The position numbers were made by a program, and so were the translations under genes. From Saccoglossus kowalevskii (Eukaryota > Hemichordata > Enteropneusta > Harrimaniidae), in assembly GCF_000003605.2 (NCBI RefSeq), contig NW_003125390.1, positions 165,077-187,853 of the forward strand: DNA of 22,777 bases, given 5' to 3'. Numbering within the stretch: the first letter of the stretch is position 1; every line of letters starts with the position of its first letter. This document shows, piece by piece, positions 1-8,740 of the stretch. The notes beneath the pieces were generated by a model. It searched no databases. It saw nothing but the letters and a program-made list of their open reading frames with translations, and was not told where the DNA came from.

Positions 1-1189
1 ATATTTTGACTGTTTCTACTTGACTGATCACTGGTGATACACATCAAAGGTAACTGATCTCAGTGGAAATATGCATTGTTGTATGTGTTCAATGAAGCAA
101 ATGATTTATCTTGTAATAATATCCTTGGTAATGTATCTCAGAATCCCATACTGGGTTTCAAAACCAACTCATGGAGAGATTGCACAGTCTGATACACATT
201 TGCAAACCTACCAATAAAATCTTTACAGAAAACAAGATGTCAGAAAATCAATATAAGCACTCCTATGAACTTGGTGCCTAACTTTGATCAAGATCTGAAG
301 CTAATAGAAAATCTGTTTAGTTCAAAGTTATCAAATCAAAAACAATACATAAAAAATACATTAAAAGCAAAACATTTCATCCACATTTTAAAAAGAAAAT
401 TATTCTAAAATATATGTATTCTGTATTTGACAAACATTTCATTCAACAAATAAAAACTCACAGGAATATGTTTCAGCTATTAGAACAGAATGATAGAGTT
501 TTTATAATACTAGTTTAAAAACGCACTTCAAAGATTGCGGTGTTTGAAGATGTAGATTCTCAAGAGGCAACAGTACTGTTGACTTCTCCCTTCACTGGAC
601 ACCAACTACATTGTATTTAAGTTGATTTGCATACAAAGCAGAGCTTGCAACATGATAGCTATTCATAAAGGGTGTTTTTTTTTTACTTTTCATATAATAC
701 AGTAGTCACACAATAAGGCAGTTCATATTTGTCTCAGTGAATCATTAAATACTTGGACTAAAGCCATCTAAATGCAGCACTTTTTTTTTGCAATGAGACA
801 TTTGTTTTTATACTAAAATATCTGAATTACTTTGAATAAAACTGGAAATTATGTCCCTTAAAATAATTAAACAAATAAGGCACCAATGTTTTTGTAAGAT
901 TTTTACATCTTTTAAGGACATTCGGTAGACTGATTCCCCACTGTTGTTTCAACCCCAAAACTTGTTTGTATTCAAAATTAATTATGACAATGCATATTTA
1001 TTTATATTGAAACAAACTATGATAAAGGGAATTATATTATATAACAAAGGGCAAGGTCTCTAAAGTTCAACTATGTTTAGATTTATTATGTCGTTTATCA
1101 CTCGCAATGTAAAGCATGTTTGTCTGTTTTAGTGACCATAGCCATGGTTTTTACTGTCTTCAACAATGAAGTTATTTTTAGTACCTAAG
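1..1189. other. AT-rich non-coding stretch, no gene seen
   Basis: No open frame of useful length, splice-framed exon, RNA gene or repeat copy is visible. Short homopolymer runs (T near 671-681 and 781-789) are the only low-complexity elements. One weak inverted repeat at 851-921 pairs ATGTCCCTTAAAA with TTTTAAGGACAT (one bulged C, about 46 bp between arms). It could be the relic of a miniature element, but no target duplication was recognised. Intergenic DNA or intron are equally possible. Confidence 0.6.
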
Positions 1190-1199
1190 CCACTTACAA

Positions 1200-1440
1200 G
1201 TTTAGTTAGGGTTGATCATATTCAAAATGGCTGACCTATGTACATTTTGTATTAAAGAATGCTGTTTTAGAGCCATAATCTCTGACATACCTTGACTGAT
1301 TGTAATCAAATTTTACAACTATTTTATACATCAATGTCACACATATTAACATGCATTTTTTCAAGTTCTGATTTAAAATGGCCGACTCATTTCAGTTTTG
1401 TTTGCTATTAAACAACAGGGCTAGGACTCTTGTCATGTCA
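1200..1440 (+). mobile_element. decayed family D tandem-unit element, two units
   Basis: Two ATGGC cores, with their A at 1227 and at 1378, lie 151 bp apart, matching the exact 150-bp spacing of the better-preserved family D copy at 8735-9300. The stretch between them aligns with that copy: 'TCTCTGAC', 'TTGACTGATT', 'TCAAATTTTA' and 'TATACATCA' occur in the same order. The hairpin head and pyrimidine-rich leader seen at 8750-8810 are missing, so this copy is truncated on the left and has lost the right arm of each ATGGCC palindrome. No coding capacity. It is likely a non-autonomous transposon remnant; mobility is inferred from dispersal only. Confidence 0.65.
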
Positions 1441-1808
1441 TGACTTGTTTTCCTATGTTCCGTTGTATGATGTGCACCAGCAACTAGAATTCAAAGTGAA
1501 CAGAGCCTCTGCAACCATCAGATTTTAATTGGTTTGAGCCTCTATGCAAGCTGAAATGTTTATTCTTGCTGTCTTTGAATGTATATACCCTCCTAACACG
1601 ACCATCTAATATATGTAAACCTTTTGACAGGGCATTGCTTCTATTGTAGCAAATGTGGTAGGTAAACTTACATTGAATTATAAAGGGTTTGCTTTCTACT
1701 ATTGGGAAATGAAAAACTTCTGCTGAAACATTCCAAGACTTGCTAAATGGAGCATTTTGGTAGTTTGTAATAATTTTACTTAGAATTTAATCACCAGAAT
1801 CAGATTAA

Positions 1809-1828
1809 ATGCATGCATGCATGCATGC
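1809..1828. repeat. (ATGC)5 microsatellite
   Basis: Five perfect tandem ATGC tetranucleotides. The array is self-complementary, so it can form a hairpin. Confidence 0.95.
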
Positions 1829-2205
1829 CAAGCAACCTCACATGACACATGTTATGTCTATTGTTATAAAAAAAAAACCTACTTAATATTATTATTAATG
1901 TTTACTAATCAAGATGAAACTAGTTGGGGCTTTAGGATTTTAAGTTCAACAATATTTGAATGTTCTCTAAAGGATACATGATAACAGGCTCTGTTTTATT
2001 GGAGCCTGCACAATCTGTATGCATGAATTAAATCTCTGATGACAAGATCAGTATAGTGTAGCCGCCTGCATTCATTTTTTCTTTCCCAGTTGACAGTGTT
2101 TGAATTTTTGATCAGATCGATTGTGGCTGCACTGTTTGTTATCACGGCATGCAAACATTTTATTGTGTGCATTTTTTTGGCCTGAAACATATGGCATTGT
2201 ATGTT

Positions 2206-2222
2206 TGTGTGTGTGTGTGTGT
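2206..2222. repeat. (TG)n microsatellite
   Basis: Uninterrupted TG dinucleotides, about 8.5 copies, followed by TAGTATG. Confidence 0.95.
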
Positions 2223-2710
2223 AGTATGATAAAATGATCGATGTGTTTCACTCATCCTAGCGATATTACAGATGCTATTTTGTACAAGATTTATTTTGTA
2301 AACATTGTTTTGCAAATAAACATTTACTGTAGAAACCTAAACGGCAAATAAATGCATTTAAATTGTTGGTGTCATGCAACGTTTTTTTTAATGATTTCAG
2401 TAAATTGACGAAAATTAATTTAGAATAATTAATGAACAAGGGAGAAAAGCTGTATTTTTCTTTCTTGAATATTAATTATTAGATATGTAACTGTTTAGAA
2501 TAGAAGAGTGTCCTAAATAGGATGCAAGAATTATAAACTAATTGATAAAAAACTAAAAAACTATGGAAGTATAGATCTAATTTTATATTTCATAATAATT
2601 AGAAATACTGCAAGCATATGTAGTAATGAAAAACTTATTCTTTATTTGCAATGCATCCAGATAGTGTATGTAAGGAGATATATGACAGGTTATTTTAAAT
2701 GTTCTGTACT

Positions 2711-2793
2711 TCCTCGATCATAAGCTCTTCCTTCAGTATAAGCCCACCCCTCTATTTTTAGACATTTAATGAGTTGATGGCACCCCCTTTTAT
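2711..2793. repeat. older repeat with TATAAGCCC-like motifs
   Basis: Two related motifs, CGATCATAAGCTC (about 2714-2726) and AGTATAAGCCCACCCC (about 2735-2750), lie just left of the 543-bp inverted-repeat element. If that element and one copy of its target duplication are removed, the flanks join as CCCCTTTTATAAGCCCA, a third copy of the same motif, so the element landed in an existing low-copy repeat. A similar sequence (TTCCTCGAGTATAACCCC) occurs near 4197-4214. The nature of the host repeat is unknown. Confidence 0.5.
2784..2793. repeat. left target-site duplication (10 bp)
   Basis: CCCCTTTTAT directly abuts the outer end of the left terminal inverted repeat and is repeated exactly at 3337-3346 outside the right one. 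Confidence 0.85.
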
Positions 2794-2887
2794 TTGCCCT
2801 GCGTACAGTGCTGTGTGTACAGGGACGCGTTCGGTTGATAGATGTCCTCACCACAGCCCTACGTACCCCCATAGACAAAGTCCGGGA
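2794..2887 (+). repeat. left terminal inverted repeat
   Basis: 94 bp, more GC-rich than its surroundings. The tip motif recurs inside the arm: TGCCCTGCGTAC at 2795-2806 and AGCCCTACGTAC at 2855-2866, exactly 60 bp apart. A short hairpin, GCGCAC/GTGCGC (2888-2893 with 2902-2907), lies immediately inside. Confidence 0.9.
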
Positions 2888-3242
2888 GCGCACTGTAATT
2901 GGTGCGCAAGTTAAAAATAAGTAGTTTCCCTGCTGAAATCGGTTGAAATGACGATAGTTATCCGTAACAACCATTACAAAGTTTTCTGAAACTGAAGTGT
3001 CTTTAAAAAACGACTAGTAAAGACGGACAAATTGTAAACTCGTAGATACCGGAGGAATTATCCACCAAACGCCGCCATTTTTAATTTCATTCGCACAAGA
3101 GAATGTGTTTGTTTTTAGGGCAAGTAGCTGATTTCATCCACACTTGGCCTCCGAACTGGGAGTTCTGAATATATCTGGTAATCGATCATCATTTTTGATA
3201 TCTGAGCATGTTATTTCATTAAAAAAGAAATTTTTTTCAAAG

Positions 3243-3336
3243 TCCCGGACTTTGTCTATGGAGGTACGCAGGGCTGTGGTGGGGACATCTATCAACCGAA
3301 CGCGTCCCTGTACACACAGCACTGTACGCAGGGCTA
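3243..3336 (-). repeat. right terminal inverted repeat
   Basis: Reverse complement of 2794-2887 with four mismatches. It contains GTACGCAGGGCT twice (3264-3275 and 3324-3335), again 60 bp apart, so the duplicated tip is conserved in both arms and may be a paired transposase-binding site (inference). Confidence 0.9.
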
Positions 3337-3346
3337 CCCCTTTTAT
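3337..3346. repeat. right target-site duplication (10 bp)
   Basis: CCCCTTTTAT, identical to 2784-2793. It is followed by AAGCCCATAA, which belongs to the older host repeat. Confidence 0.85.
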
Positions 3347-3359
3347 AAGCCCATAATTT

Positions 3360-4190
3360 TTTTATTGGGTGTTAACAACATTCATTAAAATATGCGTGTA
3401 AAAAGTGTGTTTCATTGCATAAAAATCGTGATTGGTACTGTAGTCTTGTTTGTGCTTTTATGATAAAACTAGCATTAATTTCGAAGTGCATGACGAACAT
3501 GTGCAACATGGTTCGCACCTTTTCTATTCTGTTATTTACTCAGGATGAACCCTGATATTGCAATACTGAAGTAATGCATATTTCTTTGAGTAGTAGCTTT
3601 CAAACTGCCAAAAATGTGATCTTCAAGTAGTGAAACCTTCTCATTGGACATTGTTTTACTTTGTGTCCATTGAGACTATCGTGAATGGGTTGTGAACGAG
3701 TAAACTATTCTTCAATGTGACCTGTTGGTGACTGTGAAAGGTGTTTAAATACTTCCTCCACACAGAATTTACCTCTTGAAAATTGTGAATCACCAGTTTT
3801 AATGAAAAAATCACTGTTTTATCGTTGAAATCAGTGCTACACATTGCATTTTAGCATAGTGGTAATTCACTTTCGCATTGCATTAAAAAAAACCACATCG
3901 TCAATGATCAGAAATTGTTGTCAGTTCAACACAGCATTTTGATAGATAACCTGTTAGGTCAAAGGACGTTGTTTCAGGTCAAATAAGAATGAAAAACATC
4001 ATGACGGAAATTTTTTGGCATCTAGAGTTTGCGAATTATTGAAAAAATCCCACAGTGAAAATAATGATTAAGATGTTGCCTTAAAAAAGACATAATATTC
4101 CCCGAGGTGAACGAAAGATATAATTTGGATAATTTGTTGTGGGTAGTATGTTAGTTGCAATGTTAAACCAAAAAAAAAATCAGCTTTTCT
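3360..4190. other. non-coding stretch, nothing recognised
   Basis: AT-rich, with stops in every frame. The 62-codon reverse frame at 3656-3844 shows no domain. No repeat family seen elsewhere in the window is present. Confidence 0.6.
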
Positions 4191-4274
4191 GAGGTATTCC
4201 TCGAGTATAACCCCCCGCCCCTTACGTTTCCTGATTATACATGTTCAGGCCCCAGGGGGGGAATGTGTGGGTGT

Positions 4275-4300
4275 GGGTGGGGGTGGGGGTGGGGGTGGGG
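4275..4300 (+). repeat. G-quadruplex-forming GGGGGT tract
   Basis: Five G-runs separated by single T residues (G3-T-G5-T-G5-T-G5-T-G4). This exceeds the usual four-run rule and has the one-base loops that give very stable parallel quadruplexes. A C-rich block (CCCCCCGCCCC, about 4211-4221) and another G-run at about 4254-4261 lie just upstream on the same strand, so an alternative duplex hairpin is possible. It could be a regulatory or replication-slowing site, or simply a hexanucleotide microsatellite. Confidence 0.85.
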
Positions 4301-4309
4301 TAGAAGTGG

Positions 4310-4575
4310 AGTAAGATGAGTAAATAGGCTGGCATCAATGTTTGGTTCCTTATCTTTTTTTGTTCAGTTTGAATTAATTGTCTTGTTTATAGCTGGCCTC
4401 CACAATGTAGATAAAAACGCAGATAACAATGTCTGTTTTCTGTAAGTCTGAGGTTCAATGATTAAGTTGGCCATTACTTATCTATCTGACAGTCAAGGAT
4501 GCCACTGTCTTACTTTGTTTTGTTTATTCTGACGACATTCCCTGGCTAATACATAAACTGCCATATCAGCTTTTA
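4310..4575. other. spacer, nothing recognised
   Basis: Plain AT-rich sequence between the G-rich tract and the family A element. Confidence 0.5.
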
Positions 4576-5314
4576 TTAGCTCCGCTGTCGACTTTGTCAA
4601 GCGGAGTTTATCAGTCGTCCGGCGTCGTCCGTCATCCGTGTCAATGTTTTACTTTTTCGACTTCTTCTTGAAAACTACAAGCCTGAATGCTTTGATACTT
4701 GGTGTATATGTACCTTGGGTAGACCTCTCTCAGATTTGTTCATTTTGTCATGATATCTCTAATTCTCTAATTTTGGTGAATATTTTTGTCATTTTTGTTA
4801 AAAAGTGATATTTTCGACTTCTTGTTAAAAGCCGCAAGTCCAATTGTTTTGATATTACATATATAGGTACTACATGTGGACCTCCCTCAGATTTGTTCAT
4901 TTTGTAATGATATCTTCAATTCTCTAATTTGGGTGAATATTTTTGTCATTTTTGGTAAAAAGTGATATTTTCGACTTCTTGTTAAAAACGACAAGTCCAA
5001 TTTCTTTGATATTATTACATATATAGGTACTACATGTGGACCTCTCTCAGATTTGTTCATTTTGTAATATCTTTAATTATCTAATTTTGGTGAATATTTT
5101 TGTCATTTTTGGTAAAAAGTGATATTTTCTTCTTGTTAAAAACCACAATCATTTATGGTGAAAATTGATACTTTTGAATTCTTGTTGAAAACAGCAAGTC
5201 CCATTGCATTGATACTATACATATTGTTCATTTTCTAATGATATCTTCTGTTCTTTAATTGAAATGTGCATTGCTAACAGCGGAGCTATCTCAGCCGAGA
5301 TGCTGCTTGTTACT
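4576..5314 (+). mobile_element. family A element, copy 1: hairpin head, about four 157-bp units, hairpin tail
   Basis: The head is a hairpin with arms CTCCGCT (4580-4586) and AGCGGAG (4600-4606), followed by a CG-containing leader (GTCGTCCGGCGTCGTCC). Then come tandem units marked by GATTTGTTCATT at 4733, 4890 and 5050 (spacing 157 and 160 bp), and a shortened last unit near 5223. The right end has CAGCGGAGCT (5278-5287), complementary to AGCTCCGCTG at the left end (4578-4587), then a small hairpin CAGCC-GAGA-TGCTG (5292-5305). There is no coding capacity. A terminal hairpin with central ~160-bp tandem units resembles Helentron-related 'pearl' elements known from bivalves; that link is from memory and the boundaries are approximate. 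Confidence 0.8.
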
Positions 5315-5349
5315 TTGCAAGTTTCAATCAGTTGTATACCCAAGGCTAG

Positions 5350-5386
5350 CTGACTGGCTGGCTGGGTGGTTGACTGACTGACTGAC
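5350..5386. repeat. (GACT/GGCT)n microsatellite
   Basis: Imperfect tetranucleotide array: GACT, GGCT, GGCT, then GACT repeated near the right side. It begins about 35 bp after the family A tail and may have grown from that edge. Confidence 0.85.
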
Positions 5387-5540
5387 GCATATGAGAACAA
5401 ACTAAACTAATGATATTGCACAACTAATTTAATATTTTCAACTCATTTAAATTTCAATCGTGTGGTATGTTCTACACACATATTTTTATGAGCTGATTAA
5501 GAAGTTTTTCTCTAGTTCCACTTTATACGTACATCACTTT

Positions 5541-5558
5541 ATACATACATACATACAT
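5541..5558. repeat. (ATAC)n microsatellite
   Basis: About 4.5 perfect ATAC tetranucleotides within a longer ATAC-rich stretch starting near 5525. Confidence 0.9.
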
Positions 5559-5599
5559 ATACGTTTTGTGTAGTCACTCTTTCAGTGAGAATCTATGAC

Positions 5600-7800
5600 C
5601 TGTGATAGTATGTCCTGATTTGTTTCAAGCACTTTACACTACTGTGTACTCAACAATCTTTTGAAATTTTGTATATACTAACAAGCTTCTCACAATTAAG
5701 TGCTCTGATTCTGATTCTGAGGTGAAATGCCCAAATAAACTAAATAATGTTGTATAATTAATAATAAATTAATTTTTTTTTTCAAAACTGCTCAATGTCC
5801 CTTGTCAAGTGTACTTTTAAGTAAGATCAGTAGTAAACATACAGGCCTAATAATGGTGATAATTATTGTTTGAACATAATTTGTCTGATTTTAAAATGTC
5901 AACTTGAACCCCCTGGCTCTTCCCCAGGCACACGATTTAATGTGTTTCTCATGATTGTTCAGTCAATCATTGAATAATACCTTAATAGATGCTGTAACCT
6001 ATGTCTCTGTTTCAGTCACAACAGATAAAGATTTAATCAAAGGTGCACTGATCAATATACATAGATATTATGTTAATTATATCAAGATTTGTATAATTTC
6101 ATCATAGTCGCAATGATGTGCAAATTGCTAATTTTGCATACACATAAGACAGGAGTTAACAAATGAAGGAAGACATATTAAAGTGCTCAGATTTAAACCA
6201 CTTTTCGAAAGTGACCTTTTTTCATTGATTATCTTGTTTTGTATTCTGTACAAATAATGATCATGAATGAAATTATTTTTATTTATTTATCTTTCTTATT
6301 AATAAGATTCATAATTATGTGCAGTAAACTGGTAGGCTGGAATATATTCCTTTCTCTGAGTCTCTTTGCAACAAACAATAATTCATTTGCTTCTCAAGTG
6401 AGTGATGTGAGAGAAAAATACGTCTTCATTGTCACTTTCAAACTAGGTGTTACTGTGTCTGTCTTGTTACCCTAACAACAGACCCCGCCACTGTAACTCT
6501 AAGCTTGAGACGGAAACAAAACTGCTCTAAAGACGATGTACATGTATGTTAGCAGTGTGTTTTCAGATAGAAAATAAAAATCCTTTCCACATACTTAAAC
6601 AAAGCCCTACATGCACCATGGCAACACATTTCCTTTCATGTAACAGACATGACAAATTGGTCATTTTGCAATGTAATCGTATGCGTTTCTGTATTAATAT
6701 TTATAGTGCTGTTGGGGTTGGTTACTATGGAGATACGAGTTTCGGCACTTCTGATTTATGATGAGTGTGATCCTTATTAAATGGTGATATGTACTCAACT
6801 ATATGTTGGTTTTCTTTCCATAGCAAAGCATGATGGTACAGATTTTTTTATGCCAGTAAAAATAAGATGGTGAATGAACAATTTTATTTCTCTGTCAAAT
6901 GTCTTGGAGATCAAATTCCACATCCTAGCAACCATGACTTTACTTTTAAAAAGGCACCATGGTGTAAAGTACTTTATCACAAAAATGCTAATATGTCAGA
7001 CACACTTGGTCTGCGCTTTGTCTTTGTCATGCTCTGTTAACATGCTTTTCAAAACAAATACTCCTATCCCAGTCTGTCAAAGTCGGCCTGTAAATGCCTG
7101 TCTATGCATACATTCTCTCAAATAACCCCAAATTAGTTCACTGTGGAATGTGGGGTAATAGAAAACTGATCAAGGAGGGAGAAGCCTTGGGTTTAATGTT
7201 GATGAAGAACTCAATGCAAAAAGAATTATATCTGTTACTGCTATTTCTTTTTGTTGTTAGATGGTGGTATTTTAATCACACATGCACATCTTTAAATAGT
7301 TACAATGTGCTTCTATTGGAGGTGCTGAATTTCCGCAGTGTGTATTTCTGGAACCAAAATGCCATGTGTACAGTAATACATTCATTGGAATTTTTAAATC
7401 ATGGGTGTTATTAAATGTACAGTTTGAGCTATGAACTATGCCATATAATTTGTTGTGTGGATTTCCATGTTTTCTTTGACCTCAGTATGCGATTAGCAGT
7501 CAATATCCACTACTCAGTTTCAAGTTGCTGACATATTTTATGCTGATTACATGCATAACTAAGAGAGTGAATGCATGTTAAAGTAACGATTAAGATAGAT
7601 GTACTAGGCTGGAAAGTGTAGTTTAGTATAAAAGAATAAGAAGAATAAGAATAGTCACATTAATAATGAGACAACCATACAACAGTGTATTATGTGATTT
7701 TTGGTTGAAATATTATATTGATTTTGCGTGCTTTGATTATCATATAAAGCACTTATCATACTGTGTTTTCGAATTCCATATACAAAGAGTCTTTTTGAGT
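5600..7800. other. AT-rich stretch with short non-coding frames
   Basis: Several overlapping short open frames occur here (6239-6475, 6546-6761, 6795-6980, 6874-7125, 7094-7414). The last is the longest, at 106 codons. None has a recognisable motif, they overlap one another on both strands, and they lack splice-site context, so chance is the best explanation. An AAGAAT-rich run at about 7630-7652 is the only repeat. Confidence 0.55.
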
Positions 7801-7807
7801 TGCTATT

Positions 7808-7854
7808 TGTGCGTGCGTGTATGCGTGCATGTGCGTGTGTGTGTGTGTGTGTGT
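7808..7854. repeat. (GTGC)n/(GT)n compound microsatellite
   Basis: GTGC-type tetranucleotides grade into a pure GT run. The 63-codon forward and 90-codon reverse frames across this site (VCVHVRVCVC and THTHTHAHAR peptides) are artefacts of the repeat. Alternating purine-pyrimidine sequence of this length can adopt Z-DNA. Confidence 0.95.
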
Positions 7855-7855
7855 T

Positions 7856-8264
7856 AAAAAATTTCAATAAAACAGTGATTAGTTTAGAGATGAAATTTGT
7901 ATGCATAATAATTACCTCCCCTGTCATCAGTTTTCAAACTTGCTACATAGCTGCTCTTGGGTAATCCATAGAGATGAATAGTTTAGGGCTGAAGTCATGA
8001 ATGTGAATTACCATATTTAGGCAATTTTCTGGTATCTCCATAAACTTTCCTCTACTATAACCCAGTACATTTATCTAGTTGAATGATGTACCAATTTATA
8101 AAGCTATGCAATATGGTCTGTGGTTTTAAACTATCTGTCTTTAGAAGTTGTAGTTCAAACAATTTCCTAATTGCGATTCCAGTGAATGTGGTTGTATCCA
8201 ATGTTTTATTCAAATAAAACATTTTTTGTCATCCTCATCTTTCCTTCAAGTTTATCCCAATATT
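7856..8264. other. non-coding stretch, nothing recognised
   Basis: AT-rich spacer between the GT microsatellite and the family C element. No gene or repeat copy was seen. Confidence 0.5.
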
Positions 8265-8460
8265 TTTAGTCCCCATTCAGGTGCAGCCTGAATTTGTTTG
8301 TGTGTCTGTATGTTACCAGCAATTTTTCAGAAATTCATTAGTAGATATCAATAACAATTTGTATGGTAATCAAGAATTGTGTTGCAAGAGCTCTGCGATA
8401 TGAATATCCTAAGTAGGTCTTTCTCATGATTTTCTTGTTTAATCACCTCCAAAAACCAAT
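8265..8460 (+). mobile_element. family C element, one unit, hairpin head
   Basis: It starts with a T-rich edge and AGTCCCC, then a perfect hairpin with arms ATTCAGG (8275-8281) and CCTGAAT (8287-8293) and a five-base loop. A TTTGTGTGTCTGTATG leader follows, then a single diverged unit containing TTTGTATGGTAATC, comparable to the ACTTGGTA core of families A, B and D. Order and spacing copy the other families although the head sequence differs. The right boundary is not clear. No coding capacity. Confidence 0.55.
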
Positions 8461-8495
8461 TTAGGAACAACAATTTAGTACAATTCAATTTGTGA

Positions 8496-8656
8496 TTAAA
8501 GCGAGAGAGTCGTCACCTGTGCATGCGTCAGATGGCCATAGCATGTCATTGTTTACAAACAAGTGTCTACCCATGAGCCTTTGCGTTTTAGCGTGTGTTA
8601 TGATCGCTTTAGACTCTATTCCCGCGCATACGCAGGTGACTATCCTCCTGCTTTAA
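8496..8656. mobile_element. 161-bp miniature inverted-repeat element with TTAA ends
   Basis: The left end TTAAAGC(G/A) at 8496 and the right end GCTTTAA at 8650-8656 begin inverted repeats of about 32 bp that match at 25 of 32 positions. Most differences are transitions, and the best block is GTCACCTG (8512-8519) against CAGGTGAC (8633-8640). The outer TTAA on both sides fits the TTAA target duplication of piggyBac and Kolobok elements, although TTAA could instead be part of the repeat itself. The interior is about 90 bp and non-coding. It is more GC- and CpG-rich than its flanks. Probably an old MITE. Confidence 0.65.
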
Positions 8657-8715
8657 GGCTCAGGGATCTCACCAGAGGCTAGGCCCCTATTATTATCGTC
8701 CGGTTCTTTCTTCAT

Positions 8716-8734
8716 CTTTCTTTCTTTCTTTCTT
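8716..8734. repeat. (CTTT)n microsatellite
   Basis: Four to five CTTT tetranucleotides just before the T-rich left edge of the family D element. Confidence 0.9.
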
Positions 8735-8740
8735 CTGTAA

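Larger units (their letters stand above)
1441..2690. other. AT-rich non-coding stretch with two microsatellites
   Basis: Apart from a perfect ATGC run and a TG run (listed separately), nothing in this stretch resembles a gene, RNA or known repeat. The 64-codon reverse frame at 1996-2190 has no recognisable domain and is what chance would give in such sequence. Confidence 0.6.
2794..3336. mobile_element. 543-bp non-autonomous DNA transposon with 94-bp TIRs (Mutator-like?)
   Basis: The ends are 94-bp terminal inverted repeats (2794-2887 and 3243-3336) that match at 90 of 94 positions, starting T[T/A]GCCCTGCGTAC. A perfect 10-bp target duplication (CCCCTTTTAT) flanks the element. The roughly 355-bp interior has no transposase; the short frames crossing it (for example 3144-3356) are read through the inverted repeats. 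Long inverted repeats plus a 9-10-bp duplication are typical of Mutator-like (MULE) elements, so this is probably a deletion derivative or MITE of that group; a hAT-like origin would predict 8 bp. The near-identical arms suggest a fairly young insertion. Family assignment is inference; the structure is seen directly. Confidence 0.85.

Noticed and set aside
851-921. Inverted repeat ATGTCCCTTAAAA / TTTTAAGGACAT as a possible MITE
   Set aside because: Short arms with a bulge, no target duplication and no second copy in the window.
3148-3163. CCTCCGAACTGGGAGT, matching in reverse the CTCCCAGTTCGGA of the family D head at 8749-8761
   Set aside because: Only about 13 identical bases; several matches of that length are expected by chance in a window this size.
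3144-3356. Frames at 2690-2974 (-), 3134-3322 (-) and 3144-3356 (+) sharing peptide segments, suggesting duplicated small proteins
   Set aside because: The sharing is caused by the 94-bp inverted repeats of the 543-bp element.
7655-7927. Overlapping forward and reverse frames with THTHTH and VCVHVRV peptides
   Set aside because: Translation of the GT/GTGC microsatellite.
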